Positions 41,885 through 51,233 of a DNA stretch of 64,000 bases are shown piece by piece. The position numbers were made by a program, and so were the translations under genes. The DNA lies in contig NZ_KB905549.1 of the NCBI RefSeq assembly GCF_000380965.1, forward strand, positions 156,500 to 220,499, written 5' to 3'. Origin of the DNA: Paenibacillus ginsengihumi DSM 21568 (GTDB lineage: Bacteria; Bacillota; Bacilli; Paenibacillales; NBRC-103111). Each line of letters begins with the position of its first letter. The first letter of the stretch is position 1. The notes under the pieces are model-generated. The model had not been told where the DNA came from. It did no database searches and saw only the letters and a program-made list of their open reading frames with translations.

Positions 41885-43105
41885 TCACCTGGTCATTTTG
41901 GCTTTGTTAATCGTCCCGTAGCGGCGCAGCTTGACTTTGGCTTCAACGGTAATTTCCGATGCGGCGAATAAACGCCTACCGTGTTCCCAATCAGGCTCGA
42001 TTTGTTTCCATACGCGATAATGATCCTGACGCAGCTTGTCGCCGAAGCCGGCGACGTCTTTGCCGAACTCCTTCTGCATTTTACGAATCGTATCTTGAGC
42101 CAGGCGCACAATCTCGTTAGCGATGATTTCCTCTATCTCATCGATCGTTTTCAATTTGGTCAAATCCCGGCTGGAGAACGTTTCGGCAAGGCTTCCTTCA
42201 GCCGAGATACGCACGTGAAATTTAGGCCGCATCGGGTCGCTGACATCCGCACGGATCGTCCGCGAAGTCTGCTCATTCTCGAAGTTGGACAATCGGCCGT
42301 CCAGCTTGAAGTTGACGATGCCGCCCTTGATTTTGGCATTCAAATAATTAAGCCCTTCCGTCTCTTCCTCACCCAGAAATCCGACGAACGTATTCGTTTT
42401 GCCGTCCATGATAGCGGCGCCCGCCACCTTGACCCCGTCGCCTTGACCGACGATCCGCTGAACGACATAGCTCTCTTCCCGAAGCAGATGCTCATGGATG
42501 TCGCCGATCCTCGTCTCCGGAAGCATTCTGGCATTTTCTTTTTGATTTTTCGTAATCGAATCGATATACATCGCATTGACCTTCTCGGTTCGCGGAACGA
42601 GCTCCAGCACCCTGCGGGCCTCTCCTTTGGAGATCATCACCTTCGTCTCGCGGCGCATCCCCGGATCGCGAATATAAAAATCAAGGATGTCGGCAAAGCC
42701 CTTTTTGGCAACCTCCTCGGAAACGACAATGACTTTCAAATGCTCGAAATAAGGCGAACGGCTGGCCCGTACGGCTATTTCTCTTTTGATTTGCGCCATT
42801 TCATCGCCCTGGGAGGTCAAGTTATGAAATCCGCGGTCTTGCGAGCCGGCGGCCTGGTCTCCCCTGCTGCTGAGAGCTGACGGCACGACGAATTGATAGG
42901 TTACCGAATAAAGATTCTTGCCTCTCGGTTTGTCGGGAGCTTCCCGCACCTCCTTCGAGCGGTCAGCCTTGGATAAGTCGATGGCAACTCCGACAACGAA
43001 CCCCCGCTCGTCGATCTCCACCCGATCCCAGCAGCCTGACAAGGTCAGCACGAGCAGCGAGCCGAGCAAAAGCCGCATGAAGCGGCAGTTAATGATTCGT
43101 TTCAT
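41885..43105 (-). CDS. Spore germination lipoprotein, Ger(x)C family
   Basis: C subunit of a nutrient germinant receptor in the spore inner membrane, 406 residues. The N-terminus MKRIINCRFMRLLLGSLLVL ends at the lipobox LSGC (Cys25), followed by WDRVEIDERGFVVGVAIDL, the family hallmark. The C-terminal Spore_GerAC domain (from about residue 215) is intact. Its start overlaps the B-subunit end by 17 bp. Third gene of the A-B-C operon. Confidence 0.95.
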   Translation of the reverse strand: MKRIINCRFMRLLLGSLLVLTLSGCWDRVEIDERGFVVGVAIDLSKADRSKEVREAPDKPRGKNLYSVTYQFVVPSALSSRGDQAAGSQDRGFHNLTSQGDEMAQIKREIAVRASRSPYFEHLKVIVVSEEVAKKGFADILDFYIRDPGMRRETKVMISKGEARRVLELVPRTEKVNAMYIDSITKNQKENARMLPETRIGDIHEHLLREESYVVQRIVGQGDGVKVAGAAIMDGKTNTFVGFLGEEETEGLNYLNAKIKGGIVNFKLDGRLSNFENEQTSRTIRADVSDPMRPKFHVRISAEGSLAETFSSRDLTKLKTIDEIEEIIANEIVRLAQDTIRKMQKEFGKDVAGFGDKLRQDHYRVWKQIEPDWEHGRRLFAASEITVEAKVKLRRYGTINKAKMTR

Positions 43106-44204
43106 TCGTTCTCACCCCGCGAAGCGATGCGATAACCAGCAGCAATAGAGGGATTAAAATAGCTCCTGCGATCCCCATCAGCGCGTTGATCGTTCCCATG
43201 AAGGCATTTTCGACAATGTTTTGTCCCAGCATGGCAACAAGGTAGATAAGGGGGCCGAGGATACACAACCACGTTATTTTCCGGACGCCTCGATACATCG
43301 ATTGAAGAAAACTGGCGGCTCCGTCCATCGCCAAGCATCCGGTATTGAAGATCGCCATATTCCAGATGATGAAGAACAGCGACTCGAATCGTTCGAAGAA
43401 CTGGCCCGGAATCGTAATCTCTTTGGCCAATTCGATGGTCGGATATATGATTTGCGTTACGCCTTCGTGGGAAAAAACCGCAATGCAGTAGAGATAAATA
43501 AGCGGATACAAGACAACGGGGAAAATCATGCCGGCAACCACCGCCTTGGACGCTTGTTCTGGCCGCTGCATGAGGGCCGCGTAGATCAGAACGGTATCAA
43601 AGCCCAGCAGCGAGAAGATCGTTTCAAACATCCCCTTGCCAATTCCGCGCCAATCCGTAACAAACATCGGCTTTAAATTGTTCAATTCGAAATTGTCGAA
43701 GTTCAAAACGATCGCCAGGACCGTAACGACCATGGAAAGCGGAAAAAACAGCATATTCAAGCGAATGATCCCTATTCTCTTCCCGCTAACGGCATACTGG
43801 ATGATCAGCAAAAACATCAGGGCGATCACTTCAACAGGCGTCTGGTTGAAAATATACTGCTTGGAAATGTCCGCGATCGCCCTGATTTCGTAAGCGACAA
43901 ACCCCAGGCAATAGAAGATAAATAACCAGGTGAACAATTGAGCCACCGGCTTGGAAACGAGCAGAGCCGCATATTCGTAATAAGACAGCCTCGGAAAGCG
44001 TGCAGGGAGGAGAGCCAACAGCCACGCCGCGCCGAGAGCGATCAGCCCTGACAGAAGAATGGAAATCCAGCCGTCCGACGATTGCGTCGCTTCCCCTACC
44101 GTTCGCGGCAGCGACAGGATGCCGACGCCGATGACTTTGGAAGCGATCGCTACGGCCATTTCTTTGCTGCCTATTTCCATATCTCCGTACTCGAACGATT
44201 TCAA
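43089..44204 (-). CDS. Spore germination permease, GerB family
   Basis: B subunit of the receptor, 371 residues with about ten membrane helices, of the amino acid/polyamine/organocation-type fold that is thought to bind the germinant. Starts at ATG 44204 and shows the usual opening ISSKEMAVAIASKVIGVGIL-like segment (SKEMAVAIASKVIGVGILSL) and FYCLGFVAYEIRAIADI. It lies 27 bp after the A-subunit gene and overlaps gerC. Confidence 0.95.
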   Translation of the reverse strand: MKSFEYGDMEIGSKEMAVAIASKVIGVGILSLPRTVGEATQSSDGWISILLSGLIALGAAWLLALLPARFPRLSYYEYAALLVSKPVAQLFTWLFIFYCLGFVAYEIRAIADISKQYIFNQTPVEVIALMFLLIIQYAVSGKRIGIIRLNMLFFPLSMVVTVLAIVLNFDNFELNNLKPMFVTDWRGIGKGMFETIFSLLGFDTVLIYAALMQRPEQASKAVVAGMIFPVVLYPLIYLYCIAVFSHEGVTQIIYPTIELAKEITIPGQFFERFESLFFIIWNMAIFNTGCLAMDGAASFLQSMYRGVRKITWLCILGPLIYLVAMLGQNIVENAFMGTINALMGIAGAILIPLLLLVIASLRGVRTNETNH

Positions 44205-44231
44205 CAGCTCAACACCTCCGGCGGCACTATG

Positions 44232-45815
44232 CTATTTGTTCAACCGGTCCGGATCGGCCGGTTGATTCACTTGCGGGCGCTTGTCGAGCTCCATCGGAGG
44301 CATCCGAACAATCAGATCTTTCCAGTCTCTGGCGAAGAAAGGGGCAAACGGCGCGGAATACGGAACGCCGAAGCTTGTCAAATTCACCAGATGAATGTTG
44401 ATCATGATATATGCCAGTATGATGCCGTACAGGCCGAAGACGGCCGCAGCCAGCATAACCGCAAAGCGGAGCATCCGCAGCGAGATGGAGAACGCATACG
44501 ACGGCAAAGTAAAGGACGATATCGCCGTAACCGCGACAATGATCACCATAATGGGACTGACGATGCCGGCCGACACCGCTGCCTCGCCGATAACGAGGCC
44601 ACCGACGATGCCGATCGTCTGACCGATCGGCTTGGGCAGGCGAAGCCCCGCCTCCCGCAAGAGCTCGAGCGTCCCTTCCATAATGAAGGCCTCGACGACA
44701 GCCGGGAACGGCACGCCCTCCCGGGTGCCGGCAATGGAAAATGCGAGCTTCGAAGGAATCATGCCGTGATGAAATTCCACCAGAGCGATGTAGAGCGCAG
44801 GCATAAACGTCGACGCAAACGCCGCAATCAGCCGCAGCACGCGGATGAGCGATGCGATCAGCCAGTGCTCGTAATAATCTTCCGGGGACCGCAGCATGGA
44901 CGCGAACGTCATCGGCATAATCAGCTGAAAAGGCGTTCCGTCGACCAAGAGCGCGGCCTTTCCCTGCAGCAATGCCGCGGAGACCTTATCCGGTCTTTCC
45001 GTGTTGATAATGAGCGGGAACGGCGTCAGGAAGCTGTCCGCAATCCACTGTTCGATATAGCCCGATCCTTCCGCATCGTCCATGTCGATGGAAAGCACCC
45101 GCCGTTCGATCTCAGCCAACAGCTGAGGGTGAACGATCCCGTCGATATAGCACAGCGTCACGTCTTTTTTGGCGCGCCGTCCGATCTTGTAGGTTTTGAA
45201 GCGAAGGTTGACGTCGCGGATCCGCCGCCTGATAAGCGCCATGTTCGTCCGGATGTTTTCCGTAAATCCTTCCTTGGGTCCGCGAATAAGCGACTCCGTC
45301 TGCGGCTCTTCGATTCCCCGGCTTTCCCAACCTTTGCTGTCGATGATCAGCGCCACATTGCTGCCGTCGACGAACAGCGCCGTATCGCCCGACAGCACCG
45401 ACAGCATCACGTCGTCGAGCGTCGATGCCCGGGTTACCTGGTAAGTCGACAGCAGCTCCGCTTCCAACAGCGACACCGCTTCTTCACCGTTGGCCGGATG
45501 CGGTTTGCCGGCGATCGTGGCATATAGCTGAATATTTCTCAATACCTGGTCGTTGATCATTTTTTTATCGATCAATCCGTCGATGCAGGCGATGCCGCAG
45601 CGAATCCCGGTCTGACCCAGCGTAATTTCCCGAACGACCAGATCTTCGGCTTGGCCTACCGCATGCTTGATATTTTGCAAATTCGCCTTGACGCTGAGGA
45701 ACAATGCGGGAACGAAATCCGGTGCGCCGGCATCGGCAGCTTGCGCCGCAGCCCGGACGTTAGCCGCTCGCCGCTTGACCTTCTGCGCCGACCTCCATCT
45801 CAACCATCTCAGCAT
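44232..45815 (-). CDS. Spore germination receptor A subunit, GerA family
   Basis: A subunit of the receptor, 527 residues: a hydrophilic N-terminal region of about 280 residues (with GDTALFVDGSNVALIIDSKG and the LIRRRIRDVNLRFK block), then four to five membrane segments and a short hydrophilic end. Family blocks ESLIRGPKEGFTENIRTN and FPLIINTERPDKVSAALLQG are clear. ATG 45815 with GGAGG upstream. First gene of the germination operon; a sigma-G promoter is expected but I could not identify one with confidence. Confidence 0.95.
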   Translation of the reverse strand: MLRWLRWRSAQKVKRRAANVRAAAQAADAGAPDFVPALFLSVKANLQNIKHAVGQAEDLVVREITLGQTGIRCGIACIDGLIDKKMINDQVLRNIQLYATIAGKPHPANGEEAVSLLEAELLSTYQVTRASTLDDVMLSVLSGDTALFVDGSNVALIIDSKGWESRGIEEPQTESLIRGPKEGFTENIRTNMALIRRRIRDVNLRFKTYKIGRRAKKDVTLCYIDGIVHPQLLAEIERRVLSIDMDDAEGSGYIEQWIADSFLTPFPLIINTERPDKVSAALLQGKAALLVDGTPFQLIMPMTFASMLRSPEDYYEHWLIASLIRVLRLIAAFASTFMPALYIALVEFHHGMIPSKLAFSIAGTREGVPFPAVVEAFIMEGTLELLREAGLRLPKPIGQTIGIVGGLVIGEAAVSAGIVSPIMVIIVAVTAISSFTLPSYAFSISLRMLRFAVMLAAAVFGLYGIILAYIMINIHLVNLTSFGVPYSAPFAPFFARDWKDLIVRMPPMELDKRPQVNQPADPDRLNK

Positions 45816-45910
45816 AGGAAACCTCCGTTGCCTTAAGGAGCATGCATATTCAGGTGATAGGGTTTCCTTGGCTAGACATGAATATTACTGTAGCGACTGA
45901 AAATTTTTAA

Positions 45911-45940
45911 AGGAGGCCTTTCTTAACGAAAGACCTCCTT
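45911..45940 (-). terminator. Terminator between the PhyH-type gene and the germination operon
   Basis: AAGGAGG-CCTTTC-TTAAC-GAAAGA-CCTCCTT forms a near-perfect stem with a 5-base loop. On the minus strand it is followed by TAAAAATTTTC, a weak T-run. It ends about 50 bp beyond the PhyH-type gene. Confidence 0.65.
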
Positions 45941-45991
45941 CGCACATACGAAAGATGCGGATGATCTATAAGCCGGCATGCCCTTGCCTGT

Positions 45992-46810
45992 TCAATGCGG
46001 CCCGGCGACGACATGCTCCGTACCGCACGGCCCACCGCTGTTGTCGAACCGGATGCCGTCCGCCTCCGTCCCGTCCCAGCGGTACAGCGGCTTGTAGTGC
46101 GTGGCGATTTTGACGGTCGAGGCGTTCGCATAGTGGCAAATAAAGGCGCGGCGAAATCGGTGCTCCGATTTGTTCGGATAAGAGCCGTGAATGACGCTGC
46201 CGTTAAAAAACAGCACATCCCCCGCCGCCATCCGGACCGGAACGGCACGGTAGCCTGCGGGAACCGGGACGTATTCTTTGGTGAACGATTCGTTCGGGTC
46301 GGCCGTTTGCGGGCATTCGACCGCCAGCCGGTTCGATTCAGGAACGACGAACAGCCCGCCGTTCTCCTCGTCTGCCGCATCGACCGCCGTCCAGGCAGCG
46401 ATGCAGGTGCCCGGCTCCACCTTCAAATAGAAGTTGTCCTGATGCAGCGCCTGTCCCTTCGCTCCCGGCGGCTTGAAATAGAACATGCTCTGCGCCGCGA
46501 GCGGCTCTTCGCCGTACAGATCGGTCAGCACGTTCATCACCTTCGGATGAAGCATATATTTCATGGATGTCTCATCGACCCGATGAGGGTGCATCATCCG
46601 CGGGTAAGCCTTAAGAATATCGCCGCCGCTTTGCTCCAGCGGCAGCGGGTTGAAGCAGCCGGGAATCGGCCCTCCCGCATGCAGCTTCATGAAATGGTCG
46701 CGCAGCTCATCGGCCTCCTGCTTGAACAATCCCTTCAGAACGAGGTATCCCTCCGCATGAAACTGATCAAGCTGCTCTTTGGTCAGTACGCCGCCTTCCG
46801 GCTTGCGCAT
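45992..46810 (-). CDS. Phytanoyl-CoA dioxygenase (PhyH) family oxygenase
   Basis: Probable Fe(II)/2-oxoglutarate-dependent hydroxylase of about 272 residues, start ATG 46810 (MRKPEGGVLTKEQLDQFHAEGYLVLKG) with GGGAGGAG upstream. The iron site is H-x-D in ALHQDNFYLKVEPG, with the distal His in SVIHGSYPNKSEHRFRRAF and the 2-oxoglutarate-binding Arg nearby. Substrate unknown; ectoine, phosphonate, quorum-type or sugar-related small molecules are all handled by this family. It diverges from an AraC regulator with only 91 bp between, suggesting local control. Confidence 0.88.
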   Translation of the reverse strand: MRKPEGGVLTKEQLDQFHAEGYLVLKGLFKQEADELRDHFMKLHAGGPIPGCFNPLPLEQSGGDILKAYPRMMHPHRVDETSMKYMLHPKVMNVLTDLYGEEPLAAQSMFYFKPPGAKGQALHQDNFYLKVEPGTCIAAWTAVDAADEENGGLFVVPESNRLAVECPQTADPNESFTKEYVPVPAGYRAVPVRMAAGDVLFFNGSVIHGSYPNKSEHRFRRAFICHYANASTVKIATHYKPLYRWDGTEADGIRFDNSGGPCGTEHVVAGPH

Positions 46811-46901
46811 AACAATCTCCTCCCTTTTGGCGCAAAACATCGGATTGCTTTTTCCGATGCATTCATTTTAAAATGAAAACGTTCTAGGAGGAATGAAGCG
46901 T

Positions 46902-47744
46902 ATGGCCGAAAACCTTAACGATCCTGCTACGAAAGAAACCGAAGCGCCGCCGCCGGGCATTCTTGCATCAGGCCACTTCCGCCAGCCCTATGGGTATTCC
47001 GCTTATCGTTCCCGCGGGACGAGGGACTGGCTGATCACTTATACGCTGTCCGGCCGCGGACAGTACCGGCTTCATGGGGAAGTCTATGAATGCGGGGAAG
47101 GCGACATCGTGCTGCTCCGTCCAGGCGCGCCCCATGACTATGCTACGCCGGAAGATAGCGTCTGGGAGTTCGTCTGGGCCCATTTCGTGCCTGAGCCGCG
47201 CTGGTCGCAGCGATTGCGGCTGCCCGAACGGGCGCCGGGCATGATCTTCCTGTCCCTCGAACGGCAGTCGGCGCGATCCCGGCTGCTGGAGGCGTTCCGG
47301 CGGCTGATCCGCTATTCCCGCGATAACGGGGAGCTAAGCGGCCTGTTGTCGCTAAACGCGATGGAGGAGATCGTGCTCCTGATCGCGCAGAACGAAACGC
47401 GCCGCGCGCCGCTCGACCCGAGAATCGGCGATCTCCTGGACTTCCTCAGCGCCAATCTCGAACGCTCCTTCACGCTGCAGGAGCTGGCCGATCAAGTGAT
47501 GCTGTCGCCGTCCCGCCTGTCGCACCTGTTCAAGGAGCAGACCGGCGATTCGGTGCTCGAGACATTCCTCAAGCTGCGGCTGAAGCATGCCGCCCAGCTG
47601 CTGCGGCATACGACGCTGCCGGTATCCGAGGTGGCGGAGAAGGTCGGCTTCCGCAGCCCGTTTTATTTCACGAAGCAGTTTACCTCGTATTACGGCGTCA
47701 GCCCGAGCAAATATCGCTCGGGCTCCGAGGGAAATGCGCGGTAA
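46902..47744 (+). CDS. AraC-family regulator with N-terminal cupin
   Basis: Transcription regulator of 280 residues. ATG 46902 is chosen because AGGAGG ends one base before the ATG at 46893, which is too close, and ten bases before 46902. The N-terminal cupin-like sensor (LITYTLSGRGQYRLHGEVY, GDIVLLRPGAPHDY) is followed by a C-terminal double helix-turn-helix (SFTLQELADQVMLSPSRLSHLF; LPVSEVAEKVGFRSPFYFTK; ending VSPSKYRSG). This is the RhaS/XylR-like layout. Probably controls the divergent PhyH-type gene. Confidence 0.9.
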   Translation: MAENLNDPATKETEAPPPGILASGHFRQPYGYSAYRSRGTRDWLITYTLSGRGQYRLHGEVYECGEGDIVLLRPGAPHDYATPEDSVWEFVWAHFVPEPRWSQRLRLPERAPGMIFLSLERQSARSRLLEAFRRLIRYSRDNGELSGLLSLNAMEEIVLLIAQNETRRAPLDPRIGDLLDFLSANLERSFTLQELADQVMLSPSRLSHLFKEQTGDSVLETFLKLRLKHAAQLLRHTTLPVSEVAEKVGFRSPFYFTKQFTSYYGVSPSKYRSGSEGNAR

Positions 47745-47875
47745 GCCGCCCGCGCGGCCCCAGTATGCATGTCTGCGCCGCCAAGCTTTGGCCCCGGCCG
47801 ACCGCAGCGGCTGTTCCCTCCCCGCGGACAAGCATCGTTTGTTTCCGTAAGCGCTCCCGGGGACGGAAGCCGAAT

Positions 47876-48643
47876 TTACACTCCGGGCTTTTCCGCAACA
47901 GCGCTTCTGCGCTCCATAAGCAGCCGCAGCCGCTCGGGGTAATCGGTGATAATGCCCGAGACGCCGTAATCCAGCGCCAGGCTCATCTGCGCCTCGTCGT
48001 TGATCGTAAACGGGTACACCCGAAGCCCTTGCCGGATCGCGTCCTGCGTCTCTTCGGCGCTAAGCCTCTTGAACCGCGGGTGCAGCGAGTAAACCGGGAC
48101 GTTCATGAACCGGGCCAGGTCGGCATGCCGCACCGCGTCGATATCGTACAGCAAGCCGATCTTGACGCGCGGCTCGAGCAGCTTCAGATAAAGCAGCGAT
48201 TTGTGATCGAACGAGGAGACGACCGTGTTGCCGAGCCTGTCATATTGGCTGAGCAGCTCAAGCAGGGCCGGCTCCAGCCTGCGCCCGTACGATTCCTTGA
48301 TTTCCACATTGATCATGACGTGCGGCGGCGTCAGCTCGAGCACCTCGCAGAGCAGCGGAATGCGTTCGCCGCGATAGGCTTCGCCGAACCAGGCGCCGGC
48401 ATCCAGCTTCTTCAACTCGGAGACGGTCATGTCATGAATGGCCCCCGTTCCGTCCGTCGTCCGGTTCACCGTATCGTCGTGACAGACGACGATTTCCCCG
48501 TCCTTCGTCAAATGCACATCGAGCTCGATGCCGGTACAGCCCTGCGCCAGTCCGAGCCGGAATGCGGCCAGCGTATTTTCCGGCGCTTCTCCCCGGGCTC
48601 CCCGGTGGGCGATAATGAGCGGTTGCGTCGATGAATTCTGCAT
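47876..48643 (-). CDS. Glycerophosphodiester phosphodiesterase
   Basis: Releases glycerol-3-phosphate from glycerophosphodiesters; 255 residues, no signal peptide, so cytoplasmic. ATG 48643 with GGAGGGAG upstream. IIAHRGARGEAPENTLAAF and GIELDVHLTKDGEIVVCHDDTVNRTTDG carry the catalytic His pair and the metal-binding Glu/Asp. Later blocks (NVEIKES, VVSSFDHKSL, GVSGIITDYPERL) are all present. It follows the MgtC-like, glpP and HAD genes on the same strand, linking it to glycerophosphate use. Confidence 0.92.
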   Translation of the reverse strand: MQNSSTQPLIIAHRGARGEAPENTLAAFRLGLAQGCTGIELDVHLTKDGEIVVCHDDTVNRTTDGTGAIHDMTVSELKKLDAGAWFGEAYRGERIPLLCEVLELTPPHVMINVEIKESYGRRLEPALLELLSQYDRLGNTVVSSFDHKSLLYLKLLEPRVKIGLLYDIDAVRHADLARFMNVPVYSLHPRFKRLSAEETQDAIRQGLRVYPFTINDEAQMSLALDYGVSGIITDYPERLRLLMERRSAVAEKPGV

Positions 48644-48800
48644 AAGTAAGTTCTCCCTCCGCCGCTGCCTTTCAAGGACAGCGTATTATTCGTTTAAGCG
48701 CCTGCGGCGCACGATTCCTTCGTCATCGCTCGTCGTCTGCGGCGCCAGAAAATTCGGCTCGTGAGGCATTGCCGATTTTGCCCGGGTGCCGTGCCGCCGG

Positions 48801-49580
48801 TCACAGCGAAGCCGAGGCCCCGGGACCGGGCCCCCCGCCCCCCGCCTGCGGACCTCCGGTTTCGAGCGGCGTCTCCACAGACAAAATATCGCTGGACGAC
48901 GAAATCCGGTCGATCGCCCGCAGCAGCTTATCCGCCCCGCCTGCCTGCAGCTTGAAGGAAATATTCATAACGGCTTCGCCCTGCAAGGCAGGCCATTCGA
49001 CAGGCGGCTGCTCCTCGTGGCTCATTTTTACATTGACAATCTGTATCCCTTCTTCGCCGAGGCGGGAAGCAATGCTCCCGAGCACGCCCGGGCGGTCGTA
49101 GATGCGCACGGTGACAGTCTGATGCCGCCGGTGGCGCATCCAATGCTTCTCCCACTTGTTCAGCAGGAACAGGCTGACAAGCACCATAACGGTAGCCAGC
49201 GCCGCGCAGTAGAAAAAACCGGCGCCGACGCACAGCCCGATCGCCGCCACGACCCAGATGGAGGCGGCGGTCGTCAGCCCCGAGACGGTCGAGCCCGTAC
49301 GCAGAATCGCGCCTGCTCCCAGAAATCCGATGCCGCTGATCACCTGCGCGGCCAGCCGCGCCGGGTCCATCCGCACGTTGTACTCTGCCGCGAATTGAGA
49401 GAATCCATATATCGACAGCAGCATGATGGCCGCCGAACCGATGCAGACAAGAATATGCGTGCGGAAGCCGGCCGCATGATTGCTCCACTCCCGCTCGAAG
49501 CCAATCAGCCCGCCGAGCAAAGCGGCAAGCAGGATGCGGACTGTCAGCTCCCAATGCGTAATGTGCCAAATATCATCCAT
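48801..49580 (-). CDS. MgtC/SapB-family membrane protein
   Basis: About 259 residues from ATG 49580 (MDDIWHITHWELTVRILLAALLGG), with GGGGCGG upstream; longer frames overlap glpP. Four to five membrane helices with the family core GGLIGFEREWSNHAAGFRTHILVCIGSA and ISGIGFLGAGAILRTGSTVSGLTTAASIW (partly quoted), then a cytoplasmic ACT-like end of about 100 residues and a Gly/Pro-rich tail. MgtC-type proteins act in Mg2+ limitation and ATPase regulation; the role here is not known. Co-directional with glpP. Confidence 0.88.
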   Translation of the reverse strand: MDDIWHITHWELTVRILLAALLGGLIGFEREWSNHAAGFRTHILVCIGSAAIMLLSIYGFSQFAAEYNVRMDPARLAAQVISGIGFLGAGAILRTGSTVSGLTTAASIWVVAAIGLCVGAGFFYCAALATVMVLVSLFLLNKWEKHWMRHRRHQTVTVRIYDRPGVLGSIASRLGEEGIQIVNVKMSHEEQPPVEWPALQGEAVMNISFKLQAGGADKLLRAIDRISSSSDILSVETPLETGGPQAGGGGPGPGASASL

Positions 49581-49638
49581 GTTATCCGCCCCTTTCCCCG
49601 CCGCCACGGCTCCCGTTGGATACCGCTTTGCCTTCCGC

Positions 49639-50196
49639 TTACATCCATAGGTGGGACGCTCCCGCCGATACCGCAAGCGCACCCGCCTTCAGCGCCTCGT
49701 CGATCTCGTCCTGGTAGCCGACCAGCCCTCCGGCAATGATCGGCAGCGGCGTCATCGCCGTCATCTCGCGAATGATGCGCGGCATCAGTCCAGGCATCAC
49801 CTCGATCGCGTCGGGCTGGCTCTGCTCCACCGCCTTGATGCCCCGCTGCACGGCGCTGCGGTCGATCAGAAAAATGCGCTGAATCGTCATCAGCCCCTCT
49901 TCCTTGCCCGCCTTGATCAAATTGCTCTTCGTGGAGATGATCCCTGTCGGGCGAACATGTCTGGCGACGTAAGCGACGCCGCTGCGGTCTGCCGCGATGC
50001 CTTCGATGAATTCCATGTGCAGGAATACTTCTTTGCCCGCCTGCTTCACCCGCTCGGCCAATTCCTTAATATTGAATATCGATCCGGTCAGCAAAAAAAT
50101 GACATTGACCCGGCTTTCGATCGCCAGCTGCACATCTTCCTCCTTCTGTACGGCCGCAATCGTCTGATGGTCGACCAGATCAACGATCGGATACAT
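49639..50196 (-). CDS. glpP: Glycerol-3-phosphate-responsive antiterminator GlpP
   Basis: RNA-binding regulator of 185 residues that, with glycerol-3-phosphate bound, prevents termination in leaders of glp genes. The whole protein reads as GlpP: ...VNVIFLLTGSIFNIKELAER, FLHMEFIEGIAADRSGV, RPTGIISTKSNLIKAGKEEG, and the end GGLVGYQDEIDEALKAGALA. ATG 50196 with AAGGGGGG upstream. It is the second gene of a leftward operon that begins with a terminator-like leader. No glpF, glpK or glpD gene is in the window, so its usual targets lie elsewhere or include its own operon. Confidence 0.92.
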   Translation of the reverse strand: MYPIVDLVDHQTIAAVQKEEDVQLAIESRVNVIFLLTGSIFNIKELAERVKQAGKEVFLHMEFIEGIAADRSGVAYVARHVRPTGIISTKSNLIKAGKEEGLMTIQRIFLIDRSAVQRGIKAVEQSQPDAIEVMPGLMPRIIREMTAMTPLPIIAGGLVGYQDEIDEALKAGALAVSAGASHLWM

Positions 50197-50214
50197 AGGC
50201 TGTCCCCCCTTTGG

Positions 50215-50985
50215 TTACAAGTGTACGATGTCCTTGATGCTCGGCAAAATGTAGCGCGGACGGTAAGGCGCCGTCTCTGCCATCTCCCTGGTGCTGACTC
50301 CGGTCAATACGAGGACGGAAGACATGCCTGCGTCGTTTCCCATCTTGATATCGGTCTCCAGCCGATCTCCGATCATATAGCAGCTGGCGCTGTCCAGGCC
50401 GAGATGCTCCATAGCCGCTTGAGCCGAAATGAGCGACGGCTTGCCGACGATAAGGTCGATCTCCCGGCCGGTCGCCGCTTCGAGTGCGGCGATGAACGTG
50501 CCGGTATCCGGCAGCTGTCCCCGCTCCAGCGGACAGGTGAAATCGGGGTTGGTGGCGACAATCTGCGCCCCCCGAACGGCTGCCTGATACAGAGCGTTCA
50601 GCTTGTCATAAGTGAACTGCCGGTCCCACGACAGGACGGCTAAGTCGGCCCGCTCCGGCTCATCGGTCAGCGGAATGCCGTGCTGGGCCAGTTCATCGCG
50701 GAGCGGCTGCTCTCCTATTACGTATACGCTTGATCCGGCAGGGAGATGCTTCTGCAAATAGCGCGCGGTAATCAGCGACGAGTTCAGCACATCGCAGGCA
50801 TCGGTCGGTATGCCCATGCGGGTCAGCTTCCGGGCATACGATGCTCGCGCCGCGATCGAGCTATTGGACAGAAAGACGACCTTGTCCCCTCTTCGCCGCA
50901 AGGCGGCAATCGCCTCGGCGGCGCCGTCGATCATGCGGTCCCCCAAATAAACCGTACCGTCCAGATCAAAAATAAATCCTTTCAT
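50215..50985 (-). CDS. HAD-IIA family phosphatase (AraL/NagD-like)
   Basis: Cytoplasmic phosphatase of 256 residues. The start is ATG 50985 (MKGFIFDLDGTVYLGD) with GCGAGGCG upstream. Motif I has D7 and D9; FLSNSSIAARASYARKL is motif II; LIVGKPSLIS and YMIGDRLETDIKMG are motifs III and IV. Paralogue of the gene at 38000-38800. First gene of an operon with glpP, an mgtC-like gene and a glycerophosphodiesterase, which makes a glycerol- or glycolate-phosphate substrate plausible. Confidence 0.87.
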   Translation of the reverse strand: MKGFIFDLDGTVYLGDRMIDGAAEAIAALRRRGDKVVFLSNSSIAARASYARKLTRMGIPTDACDVLNSSLITARYLQKHLPAGSSVYVIGEQPLRDELAQHGIPLTDEPERADLAVLSWDRQFTYDKLNALYQAAVRGAQIVATNPDFTCPLERGQLPDTGTFIAALEAATGREIDLIVGKPSLISAQAAMEHLGLDSASCYMIGDRLETDIKMGNDAGMSSVLVLTGVSTREMAETAPYRPRYILPSIKDIVHL

Positions 50986-51120
50986 CGTTGCCACGCCTCG
51001 CTTCGCTTGTCGGGATGATGGCGGCGAGCTGAGCGGAAGAATAGTAAGAAAAGCTTTCGCTCGATGCCTCTTCGCCGATGTCGCCCGAAATCCTCCTCTT
51101 GCCGCAGCTTTTCTCGATCT

Positions 51121-51190
51121 AAATAAAAAACCTTTATCCCATGTAAACATACCCTTCTCGTCGAAGGGAGCGGTTTACGGATAAAGGTTA
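51121..51190 (-). promoter_or_regulatory. glpP leader: Terminator-like leader of the HAD-glpP operon
   Basis: On the minus strand AACCTTTATCC (51189-51179) pairs with GGATAAAGGTT (51139-51129), GTAAAC with GTTTAC, and CCCTTC with GAAGGG inside, giving one long nested hairpin followed by TTTTTTATTT. It lies about 40 bp downstream of the -10 box and 136 bp before the HAD start codon. GlpP is an antiterminator, so this may be its target and the operon may control itself. Another class of attenuator is possible. Confidence 0.7.
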
Positions 51191-51233
51191 CTCTTCTACT
51201 CAAACCAACACCGTATTATGCTGTTGTTATAGC

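Noticed and set aside
48687-48780. Possible further family 1 copy
   Set aside because: TTCCTTCGTCATCG-CTCGTCGTCTGCGGCG is suggestive, but neither hairpin is intact; not listed as a repeat feature.
51121-51190. T-box or other riboswitch
   Set aside because: The leader from the promoter to the T-run is only about 100 bases and lacks a T-box sequence; a simple attenuator hairpin is the better reading.
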